Assembly (NCBI GenBank): GCA_012295275.1
Contig: CM022671.1
Span: 11,039,178 to 11,103,177, forward strand
Length of the DNA stretch: 64,000 bases
Source: Chrysomallon squamiferum
Taxonomy: Eukaryota; Mollusca; Gastropoda; Neomphalida; Peltospiridae
Reading direction: 5' to 3'
Of the stretch, positions 40,801 through 53,236 are shown in pieces. The position numbers and the translations under genes were made by a program. The stretch's first letter is position 1; each line of letters starts with the position of its first letter. The notes below the pieces were generated by a model. That model saw nothing but the letters and a program-made list of their open reading frames with translations, made no database searches and was not told the DNA's origin.

Positions 40801-41996
40801 ATCAGTTTTTTTCTTTGTTTTGTTTTTTGATAATTATTTTTATTGATTGTAAGTTTTATGTCTTTTTCAAGCATTGATGATTTGTTTCTGTTTTTGTCTG
40901 TCAGGTGTAATGTCAGCTAGAGGAATTCTGAGTAACCCTGCCATGTTTGCTGGTTACAAAACCACACCTGTACAGTGTGTTCAAGACTGGGTATGTGAAC
41001 AGTTTAAACATAATACAATTATTTAATTTATTTGCATAGCTACAATTTTATAATAATTATATAATAGTATTTACAAAAAGAATTGATTTTTAAAATGCTT
41101 TGGACATAAATTGGCTGATTATATATATGTATAATTCTCTTGAAAAACTGACACCTATTGAGTCCTACTAAGATTTATCCATTGTGGACCAAGTCAGATC
41201 AAGAAAATAATGTTTTATTTAATGGCCTACTTAATACATTTTACAGACAGACAGAATAATAAATATACAACTTTGTTGTGGAATGGCTCTGTAAGTCCTC
41301 CATGAGGATCATCTAGAAAAAAAATAGTTGGAACGAGTCTCAATTTTTTCGAAGAGTTATTTCCCTTGTATATGTCATATTTTTATGCAGCAGAAGTAAT
41401 ACTAATATTTCTTTTGCTGACGTTAACCATTTCTTGAAATTATTAACTCAGTAATATATCTTTCTTTTTGAGCTTTAAAGGTTTTTTTCAGAAACAGAAT
41501 GTATTGTAAATGAAAAGTTAATTAATTTATAAACCCTTGTCTTTAGAAATTAGAAAAATTCCTTTGAAAACAATATTTGCAGCATTTTGCATGGCGCTAA
41601 CTTATTCTTATTTGTGAAAATAAAAAAAGAAGAAGAATGAAAAAACAAAAACCCAGCATAATCTGTATAAAAACATAAAATTAAAAGTTTAATACAGAGT
41701 TGACACTGATAGCTAAGAAGAGTTGCAGGAATTTAGTTAATGTTTGTAAAGCTGGTATTAGATTCAGTCTGATCAAACTGTTATTTTGTTTCAGGTGGAC
41801 ATTTCTCTGTGTGTGGGAACTCCATTCCCTCTGTTTCACCATCACCTCATTGACATGCTGGAGAAAAGTTTGTGTCGATCAGAGCCGGATATTTAACACA
41901 CTGTCAAGTACCTCATCTGTTATTGACTACCTGAGAGAGAATTTTCAAATACAGGAAAAGAAAGGAGAAAGAAGTAATACAGAAATTGTTTACTGA
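37843..41996 (+). CDS. DUS4L: tRNA-dihydrouridine synthase 4-like, 8 exons, apparent frameshift in last exon
   Basis: A flavin enzyme that reduces uridine to dihydrouridine in the tRNA D loop. Exons: 37843-37970, 38250-38371, 39032-39107, 39448-39489, 39852-39992, 40286-40494, 40905-40990, 41795 onward, all GT-AG and in phase. Motifs: MCAPMVRYSKLPFR (substrate and FMN site), RARDSEFTT, NCGCPQR with catalytic Cys120, TVHGRT (188-193), ANGDI and GVMSARGILSNPAMFAGY. As read, exon 8 stops at TAA 41894-41896 (301 residues). The conserved C-terminus (SRIFNTLSSTSSVIDYL) continues in the next frame to TGA at 41994-41996, which implies one extra base, most simply in GAGAAAAG at about 41863-41870. With that, the length would be about 334, against 317 in human. 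The cause may be a sequencing error or a real mutation. Possible AATAAA signals are at 42750 and 42852. Confidence 0.93.
38392..38455. repeat. (TTTA)n/(TTAA)n simple repeat
   Basis: ATTTATTT and TTAATTAA tetranucleotide runs in the DUS4L intron after exon 2. Confidence 0.8.
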
Positions 41997-43023
41997 AGAA
42001 AAGACGTCAGAAACAGAAGATTACAAACTTATGGGAAATGAAGTTTGAAGTGATCGTCCAAAATGGAGAAATTGATAATTAGGTTTCTAGAACTGAGAAA
42101 CATGAGTGTAACTGAGAAACACAAGTGTAACATGGTTAAAGGACAAAATTATGACACACAGAATAGAACGACTGCATAGGAGATGAGGGAGAAATAGAAA
42201 AATAAGTTTTCTTAAGTTTATGTTCATAGAAAATGTTTACTGTGTGACTGTGGGGTCTGTACTTGAAGAATTGTGATAGATGTTTGGTATCTCATTAGAG
42301 TCAGGGACAAGGCTGAATATTCTAAACAATCAAATTACATATTTATACTTCCATATTTTATTACCTACATTTATTTTTCCATATTTTACTACCTACATTT
42401 GTATTTACATATTTTACTACTTACAGTTATAATTACCATAGTGACTGTTGGTATAACTAACACAACATTTGGAAGGGATAATTTTGGATTTTGATTATCA
42501 GAAGAAAATGTTGTTATTATTTTAAATAATATCATTTATTTCCTTAATTTAATTAATTAAACTTTGGCATCAGAACACACTTACACTTTGAATTCTAAAA
42601 AATGAAATGTAGTTTAATTTGCAAGGGTCAAAACATTATTTTTTATTTTTATTCTTAGTATTATATGCATCTCAAGGCACCATATTTATAACTGTATAAA
42701 AATATTTTACATTCAGTGTCTATAGGTACATGAGAAAGATATATTAAATAATAAATTTGAATCATTTTAAAATTAGTATTCTATTTTATATGCTTATTTT
42801 GTAATCTATGTGCTGACATCATTTATTATCTTTTTAGATATTTATGTTTTTAATAAAATAGTCTCTTCATTTTATTTGTTTCTTTACTTATTAGTGTTAT
42901 CTGTTTTGTTAGTTAAAAAAAAAAAAAAATGAAAGAAATGGGTGATTTTGTAATCTTATATTTTAGTCCAGAAAAAAGCAAACTAATTTGCTTTAAAAAA
43001 AATATATTATAAATGAATATATA

Positions 43024-43066
<43 letters not shown>

Positions 43067-43880
43067 TTGGGTTTCAAGAACTAGAGCTGGGGTGAGGGTG
43101 GTAAGGAGGGGTGTAGGGATGTAGTTACTAATTCATCAAAGAAAGATTGTTATCTTAATATAGGTGAGAGCCGAGTAAAGTATGCAAGTATAATTAGAGA
43201 AAAAGTTAATTTTAATTGCTAGAAATTTCTATGACATAAACTGGAATCTGTGTTGAAACAATGGACAACAAATAGGCTAGCAGTTTAGAACTGATGTGCA
43301 TATTTTAAGAGATCTTGAGCAGTATTATGTTCACTTGTAAGCATATATTTTAAACTTTAAAGAATGTAATTTTATTAGTAAAACAGAATAGTAAGTAAAA
43401 AAACAAACTGGGAAAGATTTCAAAAAAAAAAAAAATGGTGTGCAGTTTGAAAGTGTTCTCCACCTGTTATTTTAAGTAACTGTCATGATAGCAGATAAGT
43501 ATTTTATTATTTAACAATAATAATTATTATCAACATCAGTAATTTACATTCCTTAACTTTTACGTCAGTGTATATCATTTTGTGTCCAAAACGGAATGAC
43601 GTTTTACCATTTTTTTTTTTTTTTTTTTCGTGACGTAAAAATAGCGTGTTGCGATATTTCCATTCAAAGAAGCAGTTCATCAGACGAGAGCGAGGTAGAG
43701 CAGAGGTCGTTAACACATTGCTCTTCTGGCGTCTGGCCTGCCTACGTCATGACAACCTGTTGGTAATAAACGTCGTAAGTTTAGGTAATATCGCAGGCGT
43801 ATAACAGGTGGCCCATCTGGAAAACACTGGCCGCTTTGTTACAGGACGCGACTGACATTTTCCTGAATACTATAACTGGT
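41997..43880. other. 3' flank of DUS4L and intergenic sequence
   Basis: It holds the DUS4L polyadenylation signals, a (GT)n run at about 43024-43066 and poly-A runs near 42918 and 43421. No exon was recognised before 43883. Confidence 0.7.
42350..42427. repeat. About 30-bp tandem repeat, 2.6 copies
   Basis: CATATTTTACTACCTACATT and near-copies are repeated with a period close to 30 bp in the 3' flank of DUS4L. Confidence 0.75.
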
Positions 43881-43882
43881 AA

Positions 43883-43909
43883 ATGGGTGCAGGGTCTACA
43901 GCTTCTACA
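43883..43909 (+). CDS. Weak candidate first coding exon with N-myristoylation-like start
   Basis: ATG at 43883 opens MGAGSTAST and runs into a donor, ACA/GTATGT, at 43910. Gly2 and Thr6 fit the N-myristoylation consensus. The 150 bp upstream are less AT-rich than the surroundings, as near a promoter. I found no matching downstream exon, so a short chance open frame is equally possible. Confidence 0.15.
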
Positions 43910-43973
43910 GTATGTTACGTAAAGTTAGATATCTAAATGGGATTCGTTTGTGTCATCCAGTCTTTATTCTATT

Positions 43974-44026
43974 TTTTTCCTTTTCTTTTCTTTCTTTTCT
44001 TTTCTTTCTTTTCTTTCTTTTCTTTT
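43974..44026. repeat. (TTTTC)n/(TTTC)n microsatellite
   Basis: An interrupted pyrimidine-only run of TTTTCTTTC units. Confidence 0.9.
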
Positions 44027-46086
44027 AGCATTTTCCATTTAGTCTCATCTTTGTTGTGGATATTTCTGTTTGTTTGTTTTGACAGATTGACAGTCTGTTG
44101 TAACTTTTATTAATGTCTGAGAGAAAGTTGTGTATGTTACAGAATTAAGACATTTACACATTATGAGATGGGACACTTATAGGTCATAGTATCATCCTCG
44201 CTGGCGTAATTAATTTGTTTTAAAATATTTCTTGCTGCCAAAATGTTAAAAATAGCCATTAACTGAGGCAGAGGGTTTCTACTCTCGAGTGTATGTATAA
44301 TATTAATATGTTTGTATTTTATAATTATTACAAACTACTCTGTTTTATATAGGCAGAACTGTCAACGATTTTGCATTGTTTGACTACTATTATTACTTTT
44401 TTTGTTGCTGTCGTTGTTATGCATAGCAGTTGGGATAATAGCAATACCGGTAACAGAAGTGTTAACAGTAAATGCGTTGTGGCAGTCTTCATTGGGTTCT
44501 TGTTTTGCCTTTTGATATGTCTGTTTTGTCTAGTCATATCGTCTTTGTTATCCACACAGTTCTGTGACTGGTAGCAATTTTCTCTTCTTTGTTATAATAA
44601 AAGTACATACACACGTGTCTGTACCGCAGTGCACTGATGCAGAACGATGCCAAAAATTATCCGCGGGTGAGGCTTCAACTGATAACAGTTCTTGAAAACA
44701 ACATTACCCTGAAAACCATCCATAGTTTGTACTAGTTATGTAAATATATATAGAAAACAAACATGCAGATAAGAAAAATAAAATAAAATAAAAGCAAAGG
44801 ATTAGAAATGTCAGTTTCTCCTTTGTTTTGGTTTGGGGTTTATTAATTTGTTTTCTTGTTTTATTTTATTTGCTTGCCGTTTTTTCACACACACACACAC
44901 ACACACCGCAGTTGCTACATTTTATTAGTAATGATAAATGCAATTATAATTAATTTTGAAATTAAATAATTCTTTAAATAACTTTGAAAACAGTCGCTAA
45001 TGATCAGCCATTTTGGTTGACAAATAATTCATCAGCGGATGTGGAAAAATCTTTCGATGGTTACAACTAATTATTTGTGCGTTAATACATTTATTTTAAA
45101 AGATTTTCTAGATTTAAAGAACAAAATTATATAATTAATAAATAAATAAATAAGAGGATGTCAGAAACAAAGGGATATCCGGGATTTATGGTCTTTTTAA
45201 TTAATTTAGTTGTTTTTATTTTATGTTATTTCAGTTTATTTATTTATTTATTTATTTTTATTTATTATTAATCCACCATAATGCTGAAATCCAGAGACCG
45301 CCTCCTGTTTCCATTTCTGTCGTAGTTGTCCGAGATACACAAAAAAAAAAAATAGTTGTATTTTTATATACATATATTACGTTTTAAATATATATATATA
45401 TATATAAAGAAAGAATTAAAATAAAGCGAAATAAGGTTATTACGTCTTTTCGTGACTAGCTAGGATTATCCCTTTTTTTGTGTGTCTTTGTTTTTTGGTC
45501 AGGAAATGTCAGGAATAAACAGAATGTATATTTAACAGATTTAAATAAAGGCTGGTCACACAGGTTAAGTAAAATAATCGTAGATTGGAAAACGACGTAT
45601 TTTCTTATTTTAGATACATATGAAAAGACAAAGATGTCATAATTTATTACCAAACCATAACTAATAGCTGTTAATAATAACAATATCTCAGCCACAAAGG
45701 AGGTAAATATTACTTTTATGGTCAGTCCAAAAAGTAAAAGTTAAATACCTGGCATAAAATTTCACTGTCGGACTAACAGACACACAGATTTATTTTCTGT
45801 TGCTACTTAACTCCTAAAACAGTATGATGACAACTATGGTAAGGATAATATAATAATAGATTATTAATTAACTGATAGATTTTTATGCAATATAAACATT
45901 ATGATGAATACTAGAATGACCTATTTCATCAGGCAATTATTTTCTTGGACGTTATGTTAGTGGTATAAATAGTAAAGTGTCACTGACGCAGAAAACAATC
46001 AGCAGTAATACACTGTGTGGCAAGTTCATAATCAGCTCGTTTTTCACGCTACAAGGCGTTTCTGTGTCTGCTAATCTGACATAACC
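44027..46086. other. Gene-free AT-rich sequence
   Basis: It contains a (CA)n run at about 44887-44906, TTTA repeats at about 45235-45270 and (TA)n at about 45389-45408. A 67-codon open frame at 44371-44574 encodes two hydrophobic stretches but has no other support. Confidence 0.7.
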
Positions 46087-46173
46087 TTGTTATTGCATGC
46101 AAGTTGTTATTCTTTATTTCTCCATTTTTTTTTCTTCATCCTTTTGATTTGTTGTTGCCAGATTTTTTTTTTT

Positions 46174-46177
<4 letters not shown>

Positions 46178-46208
<31 letters not shown>

Positions 46209-46308
46209 ATTATTATTATTATTATTATATTTTTTGAAACTGTTGTCGTTAGTTCTATATTGGATAATTATATCAACCTCTTGATATGTTTTCCTGCCAA
46301 TTTTTTTT

Positions 46309-46361
<53 letters not shown>
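46178..46361. repeat. Cluster of (GT)n, (TTA)n and (CT)n microsatellites
   Basis: (GT)n at 46180-46203 is followed directly by (TTA)n at 46204-46229. Poly-T with (CT)n follows at 46301-46361. Confidence 0.95.
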
Positions 46362-46366
<5 letters not shown>

Positions 46367-46855
46367 CAACAAAGAATGACATAAATGTTGAATAAATGTT
46401 AATGAGCAAAAACGTAAATAACTTTATATTCCGCCTTGTAGTATTTTTAAAAATTAATATTATAATTATTTTTTTTCCTTGCAACTTTTTTTCATTTTTT
46501 ATATTATATATATTTTGCCTTGAAGTTCTTCAGCAACACTTATTTTTAAACATCGTTAGTGTTAATAACGATGCAGTATAATGAGAGCTTGTTAAAAACC
46601 TACTGGTTTGAGTTATGAGAGGTATCGGCAAGATTGTAAATGTCAGTCGACATAATGACCATCCCCCCAACGGCTATATATATATATATAAAATAATAAC
46701 TTGAAAAAATATGCCAGGAGCCCCGCCATTTCGACATAGACATATTGCACAAATAAACAAACACCCATTTACAGTAGAGTATTAATTTGTATGTTAGGTC
46801 AGTAAAGAGTAATTATATATAATTCTATATACATGTATTATATGTGTAGTGGTTC

Positions 46856-46891
46856 TATGTATGTATGTATGTATGTATGTATGTATGTATG
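46856..46891. repeat. (TATG)n microsatellite
   Basis: Nine TATG units. The region 46362-48169 around it shows no exon, only AT-rich sequence and a short (GA)n at about 47598-47617. Confidence 0.92.
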
Positions 46892-48169
46892 AGAAGTGCC
46901 CCATTATTAAGGATTTTTATGGGGTTTTTTTTACAAATTAATTTATATTTTTTAAATTTCTGTCAGTGAATAGAACACTGCAGGATAAGTCTGACAACAT
47001 CCCTATAGTAGCACTATTATATATATGAACTGTGTGTAGTTTTTTAATAGTGCCTTTTCATAATGTTATTGCGCTCTTTTTATCTTGCCCCCCCCCCATC
47101 AGAAAAGCTAGATCCGCTCCAGTGGGTATGTATATTTGTATGTACGGTATTGTTTTTATTTTATTCCTTCCTTTGATCTTTCTGATTCTTGTTTTAGAAT
47201 CATGTCAGGAACATAGTAGAAGAAAACGTAATATGAAAACAGTGATGAATTGGTTTGGATGTATAAATAAACCACAAAGGAAATACTGATGAAAAGAAAA
47301 CTGGTTTGCTCAGCAGTGTACAGCTTGTTGTGAATAATTCATTAAATCTTTTGTTACACAAAACAGCATTATACCAGTCTATACTTGATACATGTCGTGT
47401 CAGCTGTACTTTTACACTTGAGTATTACTTACTTACTTTGAGCAAATAAAGATAATTACCTGACACAGGTGCTAATAACACACACGTATTAAAAAACAAA
47501 CACACAGGATAAATGTGATAACAGATACAAACAAATAAAGAGTGAATGAGGGACCGTTAGTCAGAGAGAGACGAACATAGAGTCAGATACACAGACAGAC
47601 AGAGAGAGAGAGAGAGTTTCTTTTCTTAGCTTTTCATTTTTTAGAACATACCTCTGTTTGATTGTTATATGTCACATATTTTTTATTAGACGTATACTGC
47701 ATCACTTAGTTCTTTATAACAGACAAAAAATATGACTAGCAACTATCAGCAGAATATAATTATATATTTAATTAAATAACATCATGATTATATCCAGTTT
47801 TCTGCACTGAATATTATATTACCTCTATATTTGTGTAAATGAATTTATTTACATATAGCATATTTTATTATTAATGGTTATTGTCACACTTGGGGTTATT
47901 GTATAATGATGAAAATACGCTATAATAATAATCACAAGTAGTATAGTAGCTAGGGTTTTTATGTGCAACTGAGGACCGCATTGGAAATAAAAGTACGTCA
48001 CTGTACGATTTTATATCTTAACCTCGGTGATTTTACTTTTTTTATATATGTCACTCTTATTTACATATCATGTATCATGTGTATTAATCTACCAAACAAA
48101 TTTATGTTCAGATTAATTCAATAAACAATGGCCTGAATGTTCATAGTTGTTAACTGTTTACAGATAAAC

Positions 48170-48259
48170 CTATCTGAGAGTTCGGGCTAGGGCAGGAGAT
48201 AGCATCTGGTTGATGTGGTTGAGGAATGATCCAGCCACTATGATGTCGTGGTTGATATT
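48170..48259 (-). CDS. Isolated terminal exon candidate of an unrecognised gene
   Basis: On minus, an acceptor GTGTTAACAG precedes 48259 and one frame runs 29 codons to TAG at 48170-48172. The peptide begins NINHDIIVAGSFLNHINQML and ends in SPALARTLR. Third codon positions are rich in C while the surroundings are strongly AT-rich, which suggests selection on coding. A second frame is also open past the end, so the frame choice is not certain. No upstream partner exon was found between 48260 and 64000, so a very long intron would be needed. The family is not recognised. Confidence 0.4.
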   Translation of the reverse strand, partial: NINHDIIVAGSFLNHINQMLSPALARTLR

Positions 48260-48417
48260 CTGTTAACACATGAAATAAGTAACAGAACAGCGAAAAATAT
48301 CTGTTATGTTAGAATAGATCTGGAATTTCAAAAATAGAAACAAAATATAAAAAAGAGGCACAATCTTTGTCATGGATATAGGTTAGGTGAAAATGAATTT
48401 CATTATGAGGAACTAAA

Positions 48418-48420
<3 letters not shown>

Positions 48421-48487
<67 letters not shown>
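48421..48487. repeat. (AAAT)n then (TAA)n microsatellite
   Basis: A pure tandem run. A 28-base poly-A run follows at about 48688-48715. Confidence 0.95.
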
Positions 48488-48491
<4 letters not shown>

Positions 48492-48681
48492 TAAAATAAA
48501 ATTACTGACAAAACAATAATGGTTTTTGGCTGATGTAACTACAGAGGAATGTTTCAGATTATCTCAGCTTTTATGTCAGTTTTATTATTTGAAAAGTGCT
48601 GCGGGAATTCTATATACGTAAATACTTCCTTAAAAAACGCACCTCCAAAAATCGTCCAAAATGTAAGGAGATGAGCCAAGA

Positions 48682-48715
<34 letters not shown>

Positions 48716-48716
<1 letters not shown>

Positions 48717-49639
48717 GAGAGGAGTGAATGGAGTTAATTTGAAGAGAGTCAACTGTTAAAAACATTGTCTGCACAGCGCCGCTGTCTGGATGCGGAATAA
48801 ATTAGGGAGGAAAATACAAAATGGGACAATTAACACTGGAATGTGACTTGCAAACTGAGTCATCCATAACAAATGACGCAGCAGCCGTCTGCCGTTTGCA
48901 ACGTTAAATGTAACAGATCATGAATTCCTCGTCGCCGCAAGTCCAAGCAAAATCGAAACCAATTAAGTGACGTTTTATTAAGCACAGAACTTGATCTGGT
49001 CGATCTCTTGCGTTCCGCAATCAAATTATATCGGATTTTTTTTAATTTTTAAGTCTTTTTTTGTGTGTGTTTTTATTATTATTTTATTATTTATTTTTTG
49101 AATTATTTTATTTTATTTTCATTATTATTATTATTTTGTTTTGGGGGGGAAGGGATCATGAAGTCTGACCAAAGAACGACAGAAAAATAAAAAGAAGAAA
49201 AGAAAGCCAACAAAAGTGAAGTTTTGTACCCATACATATGACTAGCAGAAGAAAATCTACCACATTTAAAATAATTATTTGTACATGAAACTGAAACGAT
49301 TAGTGCAGGCTATAAATGTAGTGATTTTTTTTCTCCAGCATGTTTAGAGATTAAATGGCTATTATCCATCTGCCGTGTCATGCGAAGGCCAGTGTTGTTA
49401 AATGTCGAAAGATGTTTGAAACTGTCAACGTAAACAAGCTGTATTTATGCATTTTGAAATAAATATGAAAAATATGGAAATTGCCTCTGTTAATAACATA
49501 AAATTGTAATAAATTATTCGAAATAGTTTACAAAATCATTTTTTCTTCTGAAATAAAATCGACCAACGTGACTTTTCTACAGTTCTTATCACGAGTATGG
49601 ATGAAAAGAAAAAAGCTAGTGTAACAAACACTGACACAC

Positions 49640-49640
<1 letters not shown>
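48716..49640. other. Gene-free sequence
   Basis: The part at 48760-49020 is less AT-rich than its surroundings but shows no exon with splice signals on either strand. The remainder is AT-rich with T runs. Confidence 0.65.

Positions 49641-49644
<4 letters not shown>

Positions 49645-49719
<75 letters not shown>
49645..49719. repeat. (GA)n microsatellite
   Basis: A pure GA run of about 75 bp. The serine-leucine open frames across its other strand are artefacts. Confidence 0.97.
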
Positions 49720-49720
<1 letters not shown>

Positions 49721-50073
49721 ATTCAATATAGTTAAAACTTGTTTTCTCATATCTCATACATAATTATGGTTAATAATATACAGTAAATGAAACTTCTGTT
49801 AAGAAGCAGTAGACAAATAATGTGTCATTTCGTTGAGGTTTTTGGATTTCTTTTTTGTTTTTAAAAAATATTCGTCTAGAAAGAAAGAAAGAGAGAGAGA
49901 GAGTAGGACATAGAATTACAATAATAGGATGTTCAAAACACTCACAATAAAAAATTCATAACATTCATTCAGCTATCTCGAGAGCCAAACATTTCTAAAA
50001 CTTTATAGTCACCTAGCTAGAAAATATTCTGAACTTCCTTTTAGTGAAATTTCAGCCTTGGCTGACAGAACAC

Positions 50074-51056
50074 ACAGATACGACACACGACACACGAAAC
50101 ACAGATACGACACACAACACACTGATACGACACAGGACACACAGATACGACACACGACACACAGATACAACACACGACACACAGATACGACACACGACAC
50201 ACAGATACGATACACGACACACTGATACGACACATGACACACAGATATGACACATGACACACAGATACAACACATGACACACTGATACGACACACAGATA
50301 CGACACACGACACACTGATACGACACATGACACACAGATACGACACACGACACACTGATGACACATGACATACAGATACGACACATGACACACAGATACG
50401 ACACACGACACACTGATACGACATGACACAGATACGATGACAGACATGACACACAGATACGACACATGACATACAGATACGATACGACACGACACACTGA
50501 TACGACACATGACACACAGATACGACACATGACACACAGATACGACACATGACACACAGATACGACACACGACATACAGATACGACACATGACACACAGA
50601 TACGACACACGACATACAGATACGACACACGACACACAGATACGACACATGACACACAGATACGACACACGACATACAGATACGACACATGACATACAGA
50701 TACGACACGACATACAGATACGACACACGACACACAGATACGACACATGACACACAGATACGACACACGACACACAGATACGACACACGACACACAGATA
50801 CGACACACGACACACAGATATGACACATGACACACAGATACGACACATGACACACAGATACGACACACGACATACAGATACGACACATGACACACAGATA
50901 CGACACACGACATACAGATACGACACACGACACACAGATACGACACACGACACACAGATACGACACACGACACACAGATATGACACATGACACACAGATA
51001 CGACACATGACACACAGATACGACACACGACATACAGATACGACACACGACACACT
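50074..51056. repeat. 20-bp satellite array, about 49 copies
   Basis: The consensus ACACAGATACGACACACGAC is repeated head to tail for almost 1 kb, with recurrent CG/TG and A/T variants and a few shortened units between 50280 and 50500. The period is not a multiple of three and the minus strand lacks stops in most units, so all three minus frames are open for 330 codons or more. These frames encode Cys/Val/Ser-rich repeats and are not genes. Confidence 0.97.
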
Positions 51057-51264
51057 GAATGAGGAAGTTGTCTCGTCTCACTCATGTTCAGTATTTCCGT
51101 TACACTCTGGCAGCGTGTCCGCGCGTCTGTCGGGTGTTTAGACAATCCTGTTAAACACTGCAGCGCTTTCTCACTTGTATTAGGGAAACATTTATTTACA
51201 GAATCCTCTATCTTATTTCTTATTTAACAATAATAATAATAATTCCATAATTCGATAACGTAGT

Positions 51265-51265
51265 T

Positions 51266-51320
<55 letters not shown>
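51265..51320. repeat. (CA)n microsatellite
   Basis: A pure CA run of about 55 bp. Confidence 0.95.
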
Positions 51321-51325
<5 letters not shown>

Positions 51326-51689
51326 ACTGCTTTAAGTAATCTTTAAATAAACAAGGTGTATTAATTTTTTAATGGTTCATGCGTAGTGACAGAATAGAAC
51401 ATTACATGTGGACACGCCAGTAGATGAACAGTTACGACGAACGAATGTATTTTTAATAAATTTAATCCTGACATTTTCCACCAGTTCACTTTGATCGAGT
51501 CTTCAGAGACAAGCCGTTCTATCAGCTAAATTACATTTGTCAAGTTCTCAAACAAACCCTGCTGTGTCAGCCTGACATTTCCATTCCATCTGAAAGACTG
51601 AATTCTTCAAACATTTCACAATGAATTACGATATGTTTGTCACACTAAATTATCGTGCGTTTTAGTATCAGACTGCACTGGTAAACTAA

Positions 51690-51848
51690 AGTCGGTTTGA
51701 TTTATCATTTACATATATATATACACACACACACACACACACGTTCTAATATCAGTTTGATTTATCATTTACATAACACACACACACACACATACACACA
51801 TACACGTTCTAATATCGGTTTGATTTATCATTTACATATATATATACA
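51690..51848. repeat. Three-copy compound repeat with (CA)n cores
   Basis: The segment CGGTTTGATTTATCATTTAC plus ATATATA is followed by a CA run and CGTTCTAATAT. It occurs three times with a period of about 65-75 bp, the spacing varying with CA length. Confidence 0.88.
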
Positions 51849-52032
51849 AATGATTTTGTAGATACTGTAGCACTGCAATATTATATTATTAATATTAAAC
51901 TGAATTAGAACAGTTTATTCATAGGTATTTATTTTGGGCAGAATCATAACTATGACACTTTGGATTGTCAAATATCTAAATACTGCATTTCCATGTTTGA
52001 TTGATTTGTCAGACATATGTATGTACGTACGA

Positions 52033-52065
<33 letters not shown>

Positions 52066-52200
52066 ATGTGTGTGTGTGTGTGTGTTGTATGCATTGTATA
52101 TATGTGTATGTATTTATGCATGTATATATAAAAGTGTGTATGTGGGTGTTTATGTATCTATATATAAAAGTATATTTATAATGATTACGTACATATATAA

Positions 52201-52231
<31 letters not shown>

Positions 52232-53150
52232 CACGTAAGCATTAAAATTTAAGATGAATAAATACGACATACGTTGCACAAGTATGTTGATATTAATAAC
52301 CGAATCATAGATAAGACTAAAATCACTTGTCAAGTGAAATATGTCAAACTGAAATTAAGAACTGTATGATATGGCACAAAGCCAGATTTGCATTATTCAG
52401 TGAATTAAATGCATTCACATAAAACTGATTACTTAGGACTGAAATAAACCTTTTATCGTAACGTAGACTAAACGTATTAACCTGTCTTAGATCTTCAAGA
52501 CTGACATGAGCATATTTATTATGGAGTAGTGCATCCAATCATGTTTTCAAGGCAACTAAACGAAAGGACGCGAATTTTAAAAAAAAAAAGGAAAAAAAAG
52601 TTCGTATTGCAAGATATGGAAGATGTCATATATAATATATAGTGTTTACAAACCAAAATTAATCATGAATGACATGCGTGAATATAGCAAACGAAACAAC
52701 CAGACTCAGCGATAAAATTGAAATTATCTGCACGATATTCACGACTAACACGTGCGTCTTTCCGCCGGATAATTATACAGCATAAAGTAATTAATCGTGT
52801 TTCTGTTCAGAGGATCTGTAAGTCCTTTATAATCACTGGCATATCGTTACCGAATGAGAAAAGTTACAATTAGTTGATCCGCCGCACTTTTATAATTTTG
52901 TATATTAATATTCGGAACTGTCAACGAATTAAACTCTATTACGTCAGGCTGACAAGTTGATTACAACGTCTTCATGTCGCGGTTTGGTCGCATCCTAGTT
53001 GAGTGTCGCTATCAGCTAATTACAAGTGTTGTGTGCAGTTTCCGAGTGATGTCGTTCCGCCATGACACACAGTTAAACAGACTGTGACATAAAGCTGACC
53101 GTGTAGTTACGACTTATTGTATCCCTTATTCTGTTTCGAGTTTCAAACAA
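51849..53150. other. Gene-free sequence with GT/TA runs
   Basis: Imperfect (GT)n and TATA runs at about 52016-52235, then unique AT-rich sequence. No exon was recognised. Confidence 0.65.
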
Positions 53151-53159
53151 GCCTGCATT

Positions 53160-53236
53160 TCAGTTATTTCTGATGTCAGAATAACCCAGATGTTTCACCA
53201 TCAGTGACCTGGGTTCGAATCCTACTTCTGACACTT
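53160..53236 (+). repeat. tRNA-like B-box relic, possible SINE fragment
   Basis: GGTTCGAATCC at 53211-53221 is a perfect RNA polymerase III B box, and the flanking CTGGG and CCTAC could pair as a weak T arm. No convincing A box or cloverleaf lies upstream, so it is not a functional tRNA gene. A decayed tRNA-derived SINE is the simplest reading. Confidence 0.3.

Noticed and set aside
44371-44574. A 67-codon + frame with two hydrophobic stretches, looking like a small membrane protein
   Set aside because: T-rich sequence easily makes hydrophobic frames. An opposite frame of similar length exists, and no promoter, splice or homology support is visible.
50009-51145. Three overlapping minus-strand frames of 333-378 codons with a Cys-Val-Ser repeat
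   Set aside because: They cover a 20-bp tandem satellite whose unit lacks stops in all phases. All three frames are equally open, which real coding sequence would not show.
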